DNA of 64,000 nt from Clavelina lepadiformis (lineage: Eukaryota > Chordata > Ascidiacea > Aplousobranchia > Clavelinidae): contig NC_135248.1 of NCBI RefSeq assembly GCF_947623445.1, forward strand, positions 12,409,820 to 12,473,819, given 5' to 3'. Shown here piece after piece: positions 1-12,242 of the stretch. Each line of letters opens with the position of its first letter. The stretch's first letter is position 1. A model generated the notes under the pieces. It was not told the origin of the DNA. It did no database searches and saw only the letters and a program-made list of their open reading frames with translations. The position numbers and the translations under genes are program-made.

Positions 1-1147
1 AAGTATAGGATGAGCCACTGTACCAGCAAAGCTGCAACGTCTGAGCCTGCCTGAGTGAAGTTTCGGTTGCTCAAACTTCTCGCTTGATGTCACGAGGTGA
101 AATCTGTTTATATTTGATATCGAATAGTTCTAGTCGCCCTCCCGCTTCAAGTTTGTAAAATGACGTCACCTAGCACCGTAGTTGAGAAACAGCAATTAAG
201 TTAATATTTTATGAAATCTAGGCTATGTTATTCTGATTCGACGTAATGTTTGTCTAATTTGTTTCATCAGCATTAAGTTAACAACAATATACTTGTGTTA
301 GATCAGTTATACATTATCGAATATTTATAGAACATTTTCCCTTAACATTATACTTACCGTAAAAGGTAAAGATTATTTTTGCTTTTAAACTTTGTTTTAC
401 CGTTTGTTTTAGTTTACGCCATTTGCATAGAGCCCTACTGTATTAGTAGCTTATATATGCCAAGGAAATTAGGCAACAAGTTGATTTGAACTTTATTGTT
501 TCAACTGATTGAGCATAAATAACGTTAATTCTTGTTGACTCGAAGCTTGACTTAGTTGTAGTGTTAGTAAGCCTATTTCTATAACATCGATTTCCGCCTT
601 CTGCCGTATTACTCGTTGATCAAAATGTTTATAAGTAAACTATAACTTAGAGGGAGGACACTGTATAGCTTGTATAGATCTATTGACTAACAGGAACATC
701 CCACCTGATAATAAGTTCAGAAAGTGAAGCGGTTGTGAATTCTGTATTCTTCATGATCCTATGTTGTATTCCTTATTGCTTAATTGCCTACTGCTAAGCT
801 GTCGTGTTTGATTATAACAGTGACTGCTGCCTATAGTGTCTAGTACTGTCGCCATCAGCAAGCACTAATGTACAACATGTCCTTTGCTTCTGATTATAGA
901 TATTTTATTTTTAAACATAGGCCTATGCATATTGGCATACCACGCTGAATTGAAGCTTTGTTATGCCGTTGATACACTTTTCATTCTTTAGCTTGATTTT
1001 ATGTGGAATGAGTTAGGTTTAGGACGTTAATTAGCGTAGGCTACTGGCACAGCTGTTTAAAAAAACTAAAAATTTTTGCTAACGTGCACAGAAAGAACGC
1101 CATAATACAAAAATGATCGCAATGTGATCTAGTTAGCCTACTGCTCA
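1..1147. repeat. Direct repeat copy 1 (~1.15 kb, non-coding)
   Basis: The opening sequence recurs in the same orientation at 12243-13409, with only scattered substitutions and small indels. Similarity starts at base 1, so the repeat may extend left of the window. It stops shortly after a shared GTGATCTAGTTAGCC tract. No long reading frame is present. It could be one half of a segmental duplication bracketing the GTPase gene, or an interspersed repeat that landed twice. Confidence 0.85.
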
Positions 1148-2696
1148 TCAACCGCTTTTAAAAACGCTCTTCTAAAATCTTTAACTTAATGCTATTCATG
1201 CAGCAAACATACAGGATTGTAGGTGGTCAATGTTGCCGTTAAGATAGTGAGTGTGCCAGCAAAGTGACGCTGTATGACTCCATTGTAGTGAACAAGAGCA
1301 AAATTAGCGCAACTACAAAGTTAATACCAATAATAATAATAAACACATGTTTCTGATCAAAAAGGGTAGTTTTCTCAAACGGAAACGTTGATATCATGAA
1401 AATCAATAGGCTAAAATAAAATTTAGTTCACTATACCTACGGCCTCCTTGCAGTAAATGTGAATAAATGTTTTTCAATCTTAAAATAGACGGTTTGTGTT
1501 CGTTTATCTCAGGAACGTTAAAGGCACAACCACTCAGCGTTGATGAAGCAATAAAATTAACATGAACTCTCAGATTTTGAATTGATATGATGGAAGCCAA
1601 CTTAAAACATATGCAAAGTACGCAAGTTTTTTATCAGCTCGCTGTCCGCTCCGCATTTTGTCATCATTACTATCTTTCTTCTACAGGAATACACATTTTA
1701 TATAGACAATGCGGTACATACCGTCTCACAAGTTGAAAAACTCGTTTATTAAGCACAACAACGAAAGAGATAAAAAACAAGCTTGTACATAAAACGCCCG
1801 CCCAGAAAACGCAGCTGAAATAACGCACGTTAGCAACAGTTTTGTTCCCTGTAGCTCAACCGCAATGAGACACTAATCCCAGCATGTCTCTCGTTCTTCA
1901 GCCTGACGTCATAATTTAGTCAGGCGTTTTGAGCGTCAAAGTTTGTAATCAGTGGAATTCTTTTGACGTGATCATTGAAATTCAGTATAACCATGTTCGG
2001 TCGGTTGATTGAAGTTTGTGAAGAAATTAGGCCTACCTTATTTTCATCGCCAAAAAAAAGGACAATATCTCCAGCAAGTACAATGCAAATAACGTTTTAA
2101 GTTTAAAGAATTTATCACATGTTTTTGGATAATTATACGCATATGCACAAGTAATGATTTCAGCTTCAAAATCATTATGTCTTTTTCTGAAACAAGGATA
2201 CTTTTGTCACAGTTCATCAGCAAACACAGTGTTCCTCTTTGGCATTATTGCTTAGCTTTTTTTAGATTTTATGTTTGTCTTTATTAAAACAATGATAAGA
2301 AAAATGATTAGACTTCATGCTGTTGCTGAAAAGTCATTTGACTTGACTTAGACCTCATGCCGAAAAGTCACATAAACATATAATTCTGTTGAAAATATAA
2401 GCAAGAAAAAGGCAAAAGGCAAAAAAGGAGGACACTTGGGCATTTTTCAGTGTCCCCGGAGGACAATTCATTTTTCTTTGGAAAAGAGGACAAATTCTCC
2501 TAAAAGAGGACATATGGTAGCCCTAGAAGAAATAGTTTTTAATATGCAAAGAAAGATTTAAATGTGAATATTGCTGCTGCGATTTTTACGAAAAGATTTC
2601 TACCAAAAACTGTCTGCTGTAGCCTGACTAAGAGCAAATAAAGTTTCCAAATACATAGAAGTAACTTATTTTAAGGTCACATAGTAGCCTATATCG

Positions 2697-3268
2697 GTGG
2701 AAGAAGAAGTTTTTGTTTCAATTATGTTACATTATGTTTCAAAAACCAAAACCGTCTTCGCCGATGTGAAGAAGAGAAATTTGAAATGGAGAATAGGGGC
2801 AGGAGTAGTGGGCACTATTGTCGGAGGTGCGGCCATTACAGCTGCTGCAATATTGCCCCCACTTTTATCTGCAATGGTTGCTGCTAAAGCTTCTACTTCA
2901 GCGTTAGTCACTGGATCAATAGCTGGTGGAGCTGTAGGTGGTGGAACCGCTGGTGGTGTGCTAACTGCTTTAGGTTTGGCCTTTTCTCCGTCTAGTTGTT
3001 TGCCAACTTCGACTTCAAAGGAAGCATCGTCACAGCCGGTGTTCTTCCGCTGACAATTGCTCTTCCAAACACCGCAAAATTCTTGGTCGAGAAAGTTTTC
3101 GTGTCAGCAACGACCAAACAAGAACGTAATAACGTGAGGAAAAGCTCGGATGACATTATTTCTACCGACCCGATTGATGGCGGACCCAGCAACGACGAAA
3201 CCAACGATTATAGTTCATTGTTACACCTTGTTGAGTGCCTTAATTACTGGGCAACATTGTTGAACTAA
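2697..3268 (+). pseudogene. Inverted, frameshifted copy of the GTPase gene's last exon
   Basis: Positions from about 2740 to 3240 closely match, on the opposite strand, the last exon of the atlastin-like gene (5068-5694). The shared segments include FADVKKRNLKWRIG, the glycine/alanine-rich hydrophobic stretch and the acidic tail DPIDGGPSND. The frame breaks near 2990: the first frame runs into a stop at 3053, and the matching tail continues in another frame to 3268. None of the upstream GTPase exons are present on this strand. At the left junction an EEVFVS-like piece, which belongs near the C-terminus of the parent, precedes the FADVKK segment, so the copy is also rearranged. This looks like a decayed partial duplicate, though a recent transcribed fragment cannot be excluded. 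Confidence 0.75.
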
Positions 3269-5067
3269 TTTGACCACATCACATCAAAACAAACAATCAG
3301 CTCAATCAAAACTCCAGTTAGAAATTACAAATTCTGTGTGCTACATGTATGTATGTATATAGGCAAAAAGTAAGCTGGGAGACAAGATTTATAGCAGGAT
3401 TTCATGCTCACCTTTGACAATCAATATGCCAGCAAATAAACAATAAGTTTGTGTGTACACTGACTCGCAGGCAATGTCGTAACCACCCAGTTTCAGGTTT
3501 TAACAACAAACGAAACATGCCTTCGGTTACCGTATATCACGATTATGAGGTTTTGTTTCATATGTGATGGTTTGGTGGCGCTAGACGGCGATCGAAAGAC
3601 TTAAGCATATAAATAACTTGCTAAGTTGTAATCTTTTGTGTTTTGTAAATTTCCTCAGAGTTTACATCGCAGGAAATCTTATTGGCCTGTTTTCATGGCG
3701 TAATCTTACATAAGTCACAATTTTGTAATGAGAAAAACGGCCAGGCTAACTCTTAGTGTAATCGCCTCATTTCAAATTTTTTTGTGATTGAAGAAATTCT
3801 TCTCATTGACCTCTGGAACTTCTCTGATTTTAAATTTCTTTTTTGTTAAAGCGTTTTCTTCTACAATTACCAAAAATGATAATGAAAAATTTTGGAATAT
3901 CCAAGTTAAGATTAAAGTCATATGATATATTTGCAAAGAAATTTTCAACAAAACAAGTACGGATGGAAGACTTATATGGATTATATGCATAATCTTATAT
4001 GGAAAAGCAGCATTCATTCAGAAAAATCAACAACAAGAAAAAGTTAAATCAAGCTAAAAGTTGAAATAAACTGGATAAGTACGGCTACCGTACATATACA
4101 AAATTGCTTTTCAAACATGAGAAACCAAAACCTATTAGAATACAAAATCGGTGCTGACTTGCTAATAACTGCAAGGTCATAAGGTCGATATAAGATAATT
4201 AATCAATTAAATGATAAAACAACTTCAACAGTATGCCAAGGAACAGTGATAAGCATCAGTGATAAGCATCATCAGTGATAACGTCTGTTAAAAATAACAC
4301 AAATTATAATAACTGAGAATTGTCATTTGTGTGATGACATCAACATGAACGGCGGCCAGTCACTCCCACATCTCTCCTAACGGTTTAATTTAAAAAAGTC
4401 ATTTTGTTAACTGGAGTGTTTTTGGTTATCAGTTCCCCGATGATTACTTATTCGTGATATTTACACATATAGCTCACAACAAATAGATTGATGGATAAGT
4501 ACTTAGATAGCATGGCACCGTGTTGATCTGCGAATAAGTAACAGAATTAAAAACCAACTGAGTGACGGGTAAAAAACTCTACGTTTTGTGGAAGTAACTG
4601 ATTAGTTAACCAGGAAGAAGTTAACCAAGTTTCTACTGGTGGTTTGTTAAATAAGAATGTTGTACGAAATGTGTAACAAACATTATTTGTTTGATTTATT
4701 GATTTGGATTTTCATTATTTTTTATTAAATTACTTGCAATTGTAATCAACTGCTGTCGCGTGTCTGGTTTGTCATGTAATGCAGGCGTACATGGGAACAT
4801 ATTCAATGAAAATAAGTGGTACCCCAAGCAATAAAAACGTTCATTACAAAAAGCAGATTGTTTCTGGAAAACAAACTTGTGCCAGGATGAGCAAAAGTCA
4901 AAAATATGTCGTGGTGACTAACAGTTGAGGACTTTGACTTTCCGAGTGAATTCTGGTGTGGTTATGTCCACCATCAACCAGGGTGAGTTACTTGTTTTCA
5001 TCAGAGTTTGCAGGCGTGTCTTCATATTGTTTCATCAACATTGCTGAAATGATGGTAATTAAGGCAC
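3269..5067. other. Intergenic, no gene recognised
   Basis: This AT-rich sequence has only short unsupported reading frames. A small direct repeat of CAGTGATAAGCAT lies near 4243-4277. At 5020-5060 there is a second weak copy of the ATTGCTGAAAT stretch found in the neighbouring last exon of the GTPase gene, which suggests a small local duplication at its 3' end. Confidence 0.5.
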
Positions 5068-8000
5068 TTATTGAACAAGGCGTAACAGTGAATTACAATC
5101 GTGGGTTTCATCATTGTCGTTGCTGGGTCCGCCATCAATCGAGTCAGTAGGAGCAATTTCATCCGAATTTTCCCTCACGTTATTACGCTCTTGTTTCATC
5201 ATCATTGCTGAAATAAAAACTTCCTCGTCAATGAGTGCTGATGCGTCGGGGAGAGAAACTTTCAGTGGAAGAAGACCGGCGGTGACGAGGCTTTTTTTGA
5301 AGTCAAAGTTTGAAGACCCAGAAAACCCCAAGAATAAACCAGTTGGCACACCAACAGCCGCTCCACCGCCTACAGCTCCACCAGCTATTAACCCAGTAAC
5401 CAATAATGCAGTAGAAGCTTCAGCAGCAACCATTGCAGGTAAAAGTGGGGGCAATACTGCAGCAGCTGCAATGGCCGCACCTCCGACAATAGTGCCCCCT
5501 ATTCCTGACCCTATTCTCCATTTCAAATTTCTCTTCTTCACATCGGCGAAGAAGGTTTTGGTTTCGCCGAGAAACTTTTCGTAGATCTCAGCAGCTCGAC
5601 CAGGAGGAAGTTCCTCTTCTATTTTCTTCAAACTTTCCCAGACCAGCTTGTGATGCTTGCTCCTCAAAACTCTGTTGAGATTTAGATGGGAACGCTGACA
5701 AATAAAGCACGCGCTGTAAGCTCCTTCATAATGTTGCACAGATGTTTACTTCTTTAGTTTAGAATGAGCGATTGATGACGCATTTTCTTACCTTTTTCAA
5801 ACCTGCTGTGTATTCTTCAAGGACCTCTTTCAAAACAATCTCCGTATTTACACGAATCTACACAAATCAATCAAAGGCTTATATATATATATATATATAT
5901 ATAGCTTATGGGGAAAAATCCTTTTTTTTTAAAGTTAACTCGTCTATGTTATCAATACAACGACTAAAACCTTAAGGGTAATAACAATTTTGCAAAAAGA
6001 CGTTAAACAAACCACGTCTTGAAATTATATAACTAACCGTTTATATACCTTTGTTCGTTGATAGAAACGCTCTATCTTGTTCTCGAGAAGATCCTTGGCT
6101 CGTACTTGGAAATATTCCCCCTCTGGTTTTTCAAGATCATCAAACTTCTTCCTGGACTCATCTTTCAATCGCTGGTGTTCATTTTCTAAATCTTCCAACT
6201 TGGTGCCTTTCCACTGAAGCTAAGTTACAAACAACATTTGTGGTAAATTTCCCACAACATTTTTCCGTTTTTATAAGATGCAGGATGACAATGTAAACAT
6301 AAGTCGTATGAAATCAAAATTAACCTTGGCACAGTAGGAATTACAAAAAGCTTACCATTTTATCCTGGTAGTAATTGAAGCACTGATCAACAATTTTAGC
6401 CATACAATTTTTGTGCTATAATAAAAAAAGGGTTTTAAACGTTTATGCAACGAAAAAGATCAGGACAAATACCCTTGTTACGTCGTCAATATTATTAGTC
6501 TTTAACTATCAATTGCTTTTATTATTAGAAGTTAAAAGAAAAAGAAGACATTATAATCGTGTGTTTAAGTCATTTACACATTTCTTTCTTTGCCTTTCGT
6601 TACAGTTGACATACTTTTACATCAGTAAATTGTTGCTCGATTTTGAAGGCAAGCTTTTGACGACCTTCGCGTTTCAAATCTTCACCTCCGCAAGCCTTGC
6701 CATCATATTCTTGCAGAATCATGTTCTTTTTGAAAATGTGTAACTCGTCCAAGTTTTCATCTTTATTCTAAAATGGATTTACTGTAAATAAAAGGAATCA
6801 AAAATCGAATGATGTTTGCATAATTTAGGTGAAACGAACTTGGCTGGAATAATCCGTTTCTTGACGATATTGTAAGACAAGGTCATGAATCAAATTTGCT
6901 GACGCACCTCTTTGTGTGGCCTGCAAGTAACAGAAGAAAGTTTACGTCATTCCTACTCAACAATCGTTTTTTATGTCATTCATAAAATCTGCATTTGATT
7001 TCAAAGCACGGCAAAATATGATTACTTTCTTGATATTCTGTGTTACTTAAGACAATGTAAACTACAACAATGTATTAGTAGCCTATTTGTATTACTTGTG
7101 GTTGCAAAAGGAAGTAATCAAATCAAAAAAGTTTATATTTACTTTTACATAGCTATCCACCGAGGAAACCAATCCGCTTGCAAGAACCAAATCTAAATGA
7201 ACAGCGTGGTTGTACAACTGCCGGCAACTCACCTCTCTATTGTCAAGTATTTTCAAGCAAATGTTATCAGGGTGGCAAAAGTGTTCAAACAAATAACTCG
7301 CCTCTTTACGAAAATCCAAGCTTATATCTAAAACAAAAATAAGCTAAACAATGTGATTCTGTTTCGTGACGCAAAACTATGAGAGTTACATAAACTTTGT
7401 ATTTTAAAAGTTAGACTTCGAAAGGTGGTTAAATTTACTGATCGATCAATTCGCTTAAAACAAACAAGGATTATTTTGTATGTTAAATTATTATATTTAT
7501 GCGTATACTGTAAGATTTAATCTAAATGAAATGTCGAAATGATTTCACAATAAATGTTCATTTATGACGGAATCATCGTCTTTTGATAGCTGTTTTGGAA
7601 GCTTTTAATATACAGCATTTTATGAAGGAAATATTACTACTTCAAAACCTTTCAGCAAGCAGGATGTATCCTCTTTCTCCATCGCTTCAACGACGTCACC
7701 AGAGGAGGGAAGTAGAAAGCAGGACATTTTTTCGAAGGTTTGTTGAAGAAGACTTTGAATGTCCTTGTGCTCTTCGGAGCCACGCTCTTCATTCTGAAGG
7801 ACTTCTTTCAAAAACTTTTCTCCCCCGTCGAGACCAAGTGGGAAACTTCTTAATTTTTTCCAATCTCGAATTAAAAACATGAGTCTCTGCAATATAGCTA
7901 TGGTCAGATGTGCCCACCAGGTAATTTCTCTTGCTTAATTAATTCTTGAAGTGTACAATCATTTATACTGCATATAATAGACTTTTTAAAACAGCATGCT

Positions 8001-8292
8001 ATAGTTAGCGACATTTCTTCACACAACTTACCTGAAAGGGCGAGTCTGATTGATTAATGTTCTGCAGTTTTCTGGCAAAGTCAGCAAATTTCTGCAAGAA
8101 ATAATAAACATTTGCATGTGTATATATGCTATATTAGTAGTATATTGATATCATGTCTATAACCATCACAAATGTTGTGTGTGTATAGTTATAAATACAT
8201 ACTGTCCATGACAAATCCTGTATCGTGATTTTAATTCGTGCTACAGACGTTATATCCATTGCTGATTACAGATTTTTTTTGCATACACATGA

Positions 8293-8351
<59 letters not shown>

Positions 8352-11300
8352 TAGAGGGTTCGCCATCCAGAGCCAAGTGTCTTTGCTAACAAATTTAACA
8401 AAATCAAATCTTTAACAAATCTTACTCCTGCATTTCATTAATAGAGTCACATAATGTAATTTTTATTGCACAATAAAAATTCGCACAATAAAATTCGTGG
8501 CTGTTTATTGTGCAATAAAAAGTCCGCTGAACTGTAAACGTTTCCAAAATCACTGAAATTATCGTTATAGCTAATCGCCGTTAAACTTTTATCCTTGTTT
8601 ACTTGTCATGTGATGTCGTTACATTTTCCTCGCAAACAAAGTCTGTTACTTGTTAACACTCCTTTCTTGAAATGGCATGTTACCTATGAAAACTTTATCT
8701 AAAGCTTCCTCCTTTGCAGTCTGTCTTATAAAGATTTCAGGAAACACTCTGTGAAACGTCTTATGAAACAGTTGCCAATATATACATTGTCTTTCTCTTT
8801 ATCGTAAAGAAATGCTGTATATTAGATATTTCAAACAATATACAGCACTTATAAACCGCATCGTGTATTGTCCTGTAAACCCATTCACCTACTACGTAAT
8901 CTTAATTGAGACTATGCATTTTCCTTAATCGTTTCCGCAAAATGGGATCAATCAATCTAAAATAAGATAACGCAACAGATAAATGGGATAACGGAGTCAA
9001 TACATCAAAGTGGACATACGACATACTACGGTTCATAATATTTTGCAATAGCGTGCTGAACGTAAATGATTATTCTCAACCGTTTCACGTGGAAGAATTT
9101 TGTTCTGAAATTTCGATGAAACGGTCTGTAACAGAAATACTTTGGAGAAAGTAATAAATAAAATAACTTTTTACGGAATAAAAGTGTTTATGTATAACAG
9201 AATATCTTTTTAACAGGAAGAACATGATGTCATCACTATTGACAGCCTGAAGTTTTTTGTGAACTCGGGCTAGCTGATGGGTCAGATTTCAGAGCAGTAC
9301 TGGGCAGTCATCTAGAAAGCGCAGATTGTGTACTACCGGGAAAACTGCTACCGAGAGACTCGGCACATGGAGGAGTGAGATTAGAAGTGGTTAGAACACC
9401 AGTAAAAGAAGTTATTTTATGTATTTTTTGTTCTCTTGAAAAGATACTTGTAAGCAAGGTTTTATTTTGCAAAGTGCATTAATATCACTTACAGCATTTT
9501 GACTATTTTGCACAACCTTGAAAAAAATCTGTGCTCAATAAACGTTTGGTCAAAGTGTCTGCATCACATTTTGCATGTAGGAGGTAACGTCACTGTGTAG
9601 TTTTTCAATGTGTAATGTCAATAATGTCAAAATTGAAAAATTATTGGTCAATAAAAATCGCTATATATTATTGCTATTAGTTATAATCAAATTTCTTTCT
9701 ATAACTAAAATTTCCATTTTATACTTGATGAAATCTTAATTCAACACATTATTCAACATCATATTGGCAAGGAAATACTATTTAACTTAAGTTTTTTCGT
9801 GTGTATTTTGTAAACTCACGTAGATTGTTGTCAGGTGGTCGGAGGATATATTTTGACTTAAATTGTAGAACTGATAAGAACTAAGTAATAAACTGAAACC
9901 CATGATGTCACCAGTAACCTCAGTTGATGCGGAATGATCAAACATCCCTTGAGTATCCATGAGAAATACAGCTACCTATAAAAAGAATTCTTTGAAGTTA
10001 CAGCTTAATTGCTACCGTTATATACAAAGGCATTCACATTGGTACAATTGAATAATTATTTGAATTTTAAGAGTGTTTGAGAAAAGCAAAAGTCCCGTGG
10101 ATTTGTACATGGAGTTCCTGTCTTATTTTTACAAAATAAAAAAAATTCGTAGCAAACAGCTTATACCTTACGATGCTCTTTCGTTGCTATGGAGAAAGGT
10201 TTTCTCAAAATATAGATTCCGTTCGTACAAGCATCCAGAGCTCCACCTTGAATCGCAAATGGTCCCTTGATGACGTCATTATCAGAGATATTTTCACACA
10301 ACTGTGAAAATTCTGTTTTTAGTACGTACTGGGGGTCACTGTGTTTGTGGTTACCAATATCAAATCAAACTGAGCTTGTAAAAAACCAAAAACTTTTAAG
10401 GTCTCTTTTAAAATCAAAATGCTTCAATGGTGACTTCATTGTCAAACGTATTGTTTCACCACACAACTTATACAAGAATGAGCAATAGCATGATTCCTAT
10501 TAAAACAAATTGGGCTTGAATTTTTGGATTAATTCTGAAATATTTGACTTTAGGTTTAGTGTTTAGTTGTATTATTTCCCATGTTAATACATGAAAGCTT
10601 TGCAAACAGCCGGAACTTGTACAAAACGCAGTAAAAAATTAAAACAATAGTTTTAAGCTGTCAGCATTATACTTCTCCGGTTTCCATGTAACGGACGAAA
10701 AGATCCAAAAGAAGCGATTTTCCCATTCGAAAAACTCCAGCTGCAGAGTAAATTGCAACCGGGAGATCTGCGACCTCTTCATCCAGTAGAACGCTTCTTA
10801 GCGCATTCTTATCCAACACTAACCGTTTATTTTCTTCTTTTACGATATTGACGACACGTGGTGAAGTACCTGAAACGTAATACAGGTATTTTGATTTTTA
10901 AGTAAACGTAACGTTTTCAGGTTAGAAGGTTATGCCTTTACTTAATCAGCATGTTTTTAAAGTGAAATTAAACTGACAAAATACGTTTAAGGACAAGCCT
11001 AATCTCGAAAAAAATGTAACTAAAATATATATAGGGTAATTTATATACAAAAAACAAACACAAGTCAATCACCAAAATCCATACTCAAATTCTTTGTAAC
11101 GTTTAGTTTAAAGCAAGATTATAATTTAGGTCCAGGTTATATATAGGTGTAGGCTATGCCACACGTTGCGCATGAAATTAACGGGCACAGGGTAAAAGCT
11201 GGACACGACGCAATCCGCAGATCGTCCATAGACTGTTGAAAATGGACGATTTTTGAGTAAGCATCCATGGACGCTTTTACGCAAAACCGCTAAATCGCCC

Positions 11301-11581
11301 ATGCATGTACGATCCGTGGATTGCGTCGTGTCCAGCTTTTACCCGGTCCCCAGTATTGTTACTAATTAAAACAACTGAAACCGGTATTTTGGCACAAACA
11401 ATTGATACACAGGCACAAAATAGAGGTTAATAGGCTTTACATGATCAAAGGACTTGACATTCTAACTTGTAAACAATGAAATTTATCAGGAACATACTTG
11501 CTTATATACAGTACAGTATATAGGCTATTTGTAACGCAGCAATAACGCTTTGCTCTTACCTGGTAAAGGATTACTGCTCAT
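5068..11581 (-). CDS. Atlastin/GBP-family large GTPase with C-terminal glycine-rich hydrophobic domain
   Basis: Thirteen phase-consistent exons run, in transcript order: 11581-11560, 10869-10673, 10301-10167, 9975-9820, 8091-8032, 7886-7649, 7327-7143, 6920-6840, 6767-6615, 6415-6356, 6213-6049, 5857-5792, 5694-5068. They encode about 714 residues. Family motifs are clear: P-loop GVFRMGKS (exon 2), G3 DTQG followed by YNLSQNI (exon 4), and the RD motif in MFLIRDW (exon 6). LKDISLDFRKEA and ACGGEDL match the linker and helical region of atlastins. A charged helical stretch (exons 11-13) leads to an unusual end: around residues 565-640 a Gly/Ala-rich hydrophobic segment (IGGTIVGGAAIAAAAVLPPL, then AGGAVGGG), then an acidic tail. 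Atlastins normally carry a two-helix membrane hairpin straight after the three-helix bundle. By family, it should hydrolyse GTP and tether or remodel membranes. Exon 8's GTTCGT donor and the small first exon are the least certain parts. Confidence 0.8.
5878..5902. repeat. (TA)n microsatellite
   Basis: An uninterrupted TA dinucleotide run lies just upstream, in gene terms, of exon 12 of the minus-strand GTPase gene, inside the intron. Confidence 0.9.
8293..8351. repeat. (CA)n(TA)n compound microsatellite
   Basis: About 18 CA units pass directly into a TA run. The tract lies in the large intron between exons 4 and 5 of the GTPase gene and is likely length-polymorphic. Confidence 0.95.
8460..8521. 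repeat. 18-bp perfect inverted repeat (hairpin)
   Basis: TTTTTATTGCACAATAAA at 8460-8477 is exactly complementary to 8504-8521, with a 26-nt spacer. It is AT-rich and intronic. It could be the core of a decayed palindromic element. Confidence 0.7.
11182..11351. mobile_element. Short MITE with ~40-bp terminal inverted repeats
   Basis: GGGTAAAAGCTGGACACGAC begins a left arm at about 11189-11230 that is mirrored by the right arm ending near 11344. The arms match exactly for about 27 bases and imperfectly beyond, out to GGGCAC and GTCCCC at the edges. Only some 80 bp lie between the arms and nothing is coded. It sits in intron 1 of the GTPase gene. I could not identify a convincing target-site duplication, so the superfamily is unknown. 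Confidence 0.75.
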
Positions 11582-11626
11582 TTTTGTTGTGAAAGCTGCA
11601 ACCCTTTCAAGTATGAATTCAATCTG

Positions 11627-11627
<1 letters not shown>

Positions 11628-11657
<30 letters not shown>

Positions 11658-11659
11658 AT
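11628..11659. repeat. 9-bp tandem repeat (TACTTTATA)
   Basis: There are roughly three and a half head-to-tail copies of TACTTTATA, just upstream of the start codon of the minus-strand GTPase gene (11581). Confidence 0.85.
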
Positions 11660-12242
11660 TACTACGATCCGTTAAAAGCAGTAAAATCAACAATTCTAAA
11701 CTTTTCAAATACTAGTCCAGCCCTATGTAATAATGTAAATGTTTTTGCAATCCACAAAAGCCTATTGTGGTGTAGATCAATGCTTGTATACCTAGAAGTG
11801 GGCAACGGGCAAATAAGGAAGTTGTTAACTTGATTCAAATAACGGCAAGTACTTCCTGGTAAAAGCTCACCGCTACCACCTCTAAGCCAGACACGATTGT
11901 AATTTTGCGGCTTTCATCCACTACATGTTTTTGCAGCTGCTTGCAAACTATTGTTATACACTTGCAAAACTATTGATCGCTTTAATTGCCCTGAAAGGCA
12001 AGTTTTTGATGGTAAAGTTAACGGCAACTGGTCACATGTTACTGTACCGGGCAGGTGGACTGTTTTTGTGCGGCGTGAAAGTTTAAACTGACGAAAATAA
12101 GCTTTCTTTTTGTAGCCCACGTCATTGTTTTACTCGCTGAAATAGATTGCTTAGGGTTCTATTAGAATGCTAGATGTTCACTACCTGCTGTCTTAAGCTT
12201 TATTACAACTTCTAAAACAGTGAAAACTTTGAGCTGATTTGC

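Noticed and set aside
2390..2526. AGGACA-rich tract ending GGACATATGGTAGCCCTAG, suggestive of a DNA-transposon end
   Set aside because: Only one possible terminus is visible and no matching inverted end or target duplication was found, so it was not called as an element.
6411..6743. 110-codon plus-strand frame opposite GTPase exons 9-10
   Set aside because: It overlaps exons with clear phase and family similarity on the minus strand.
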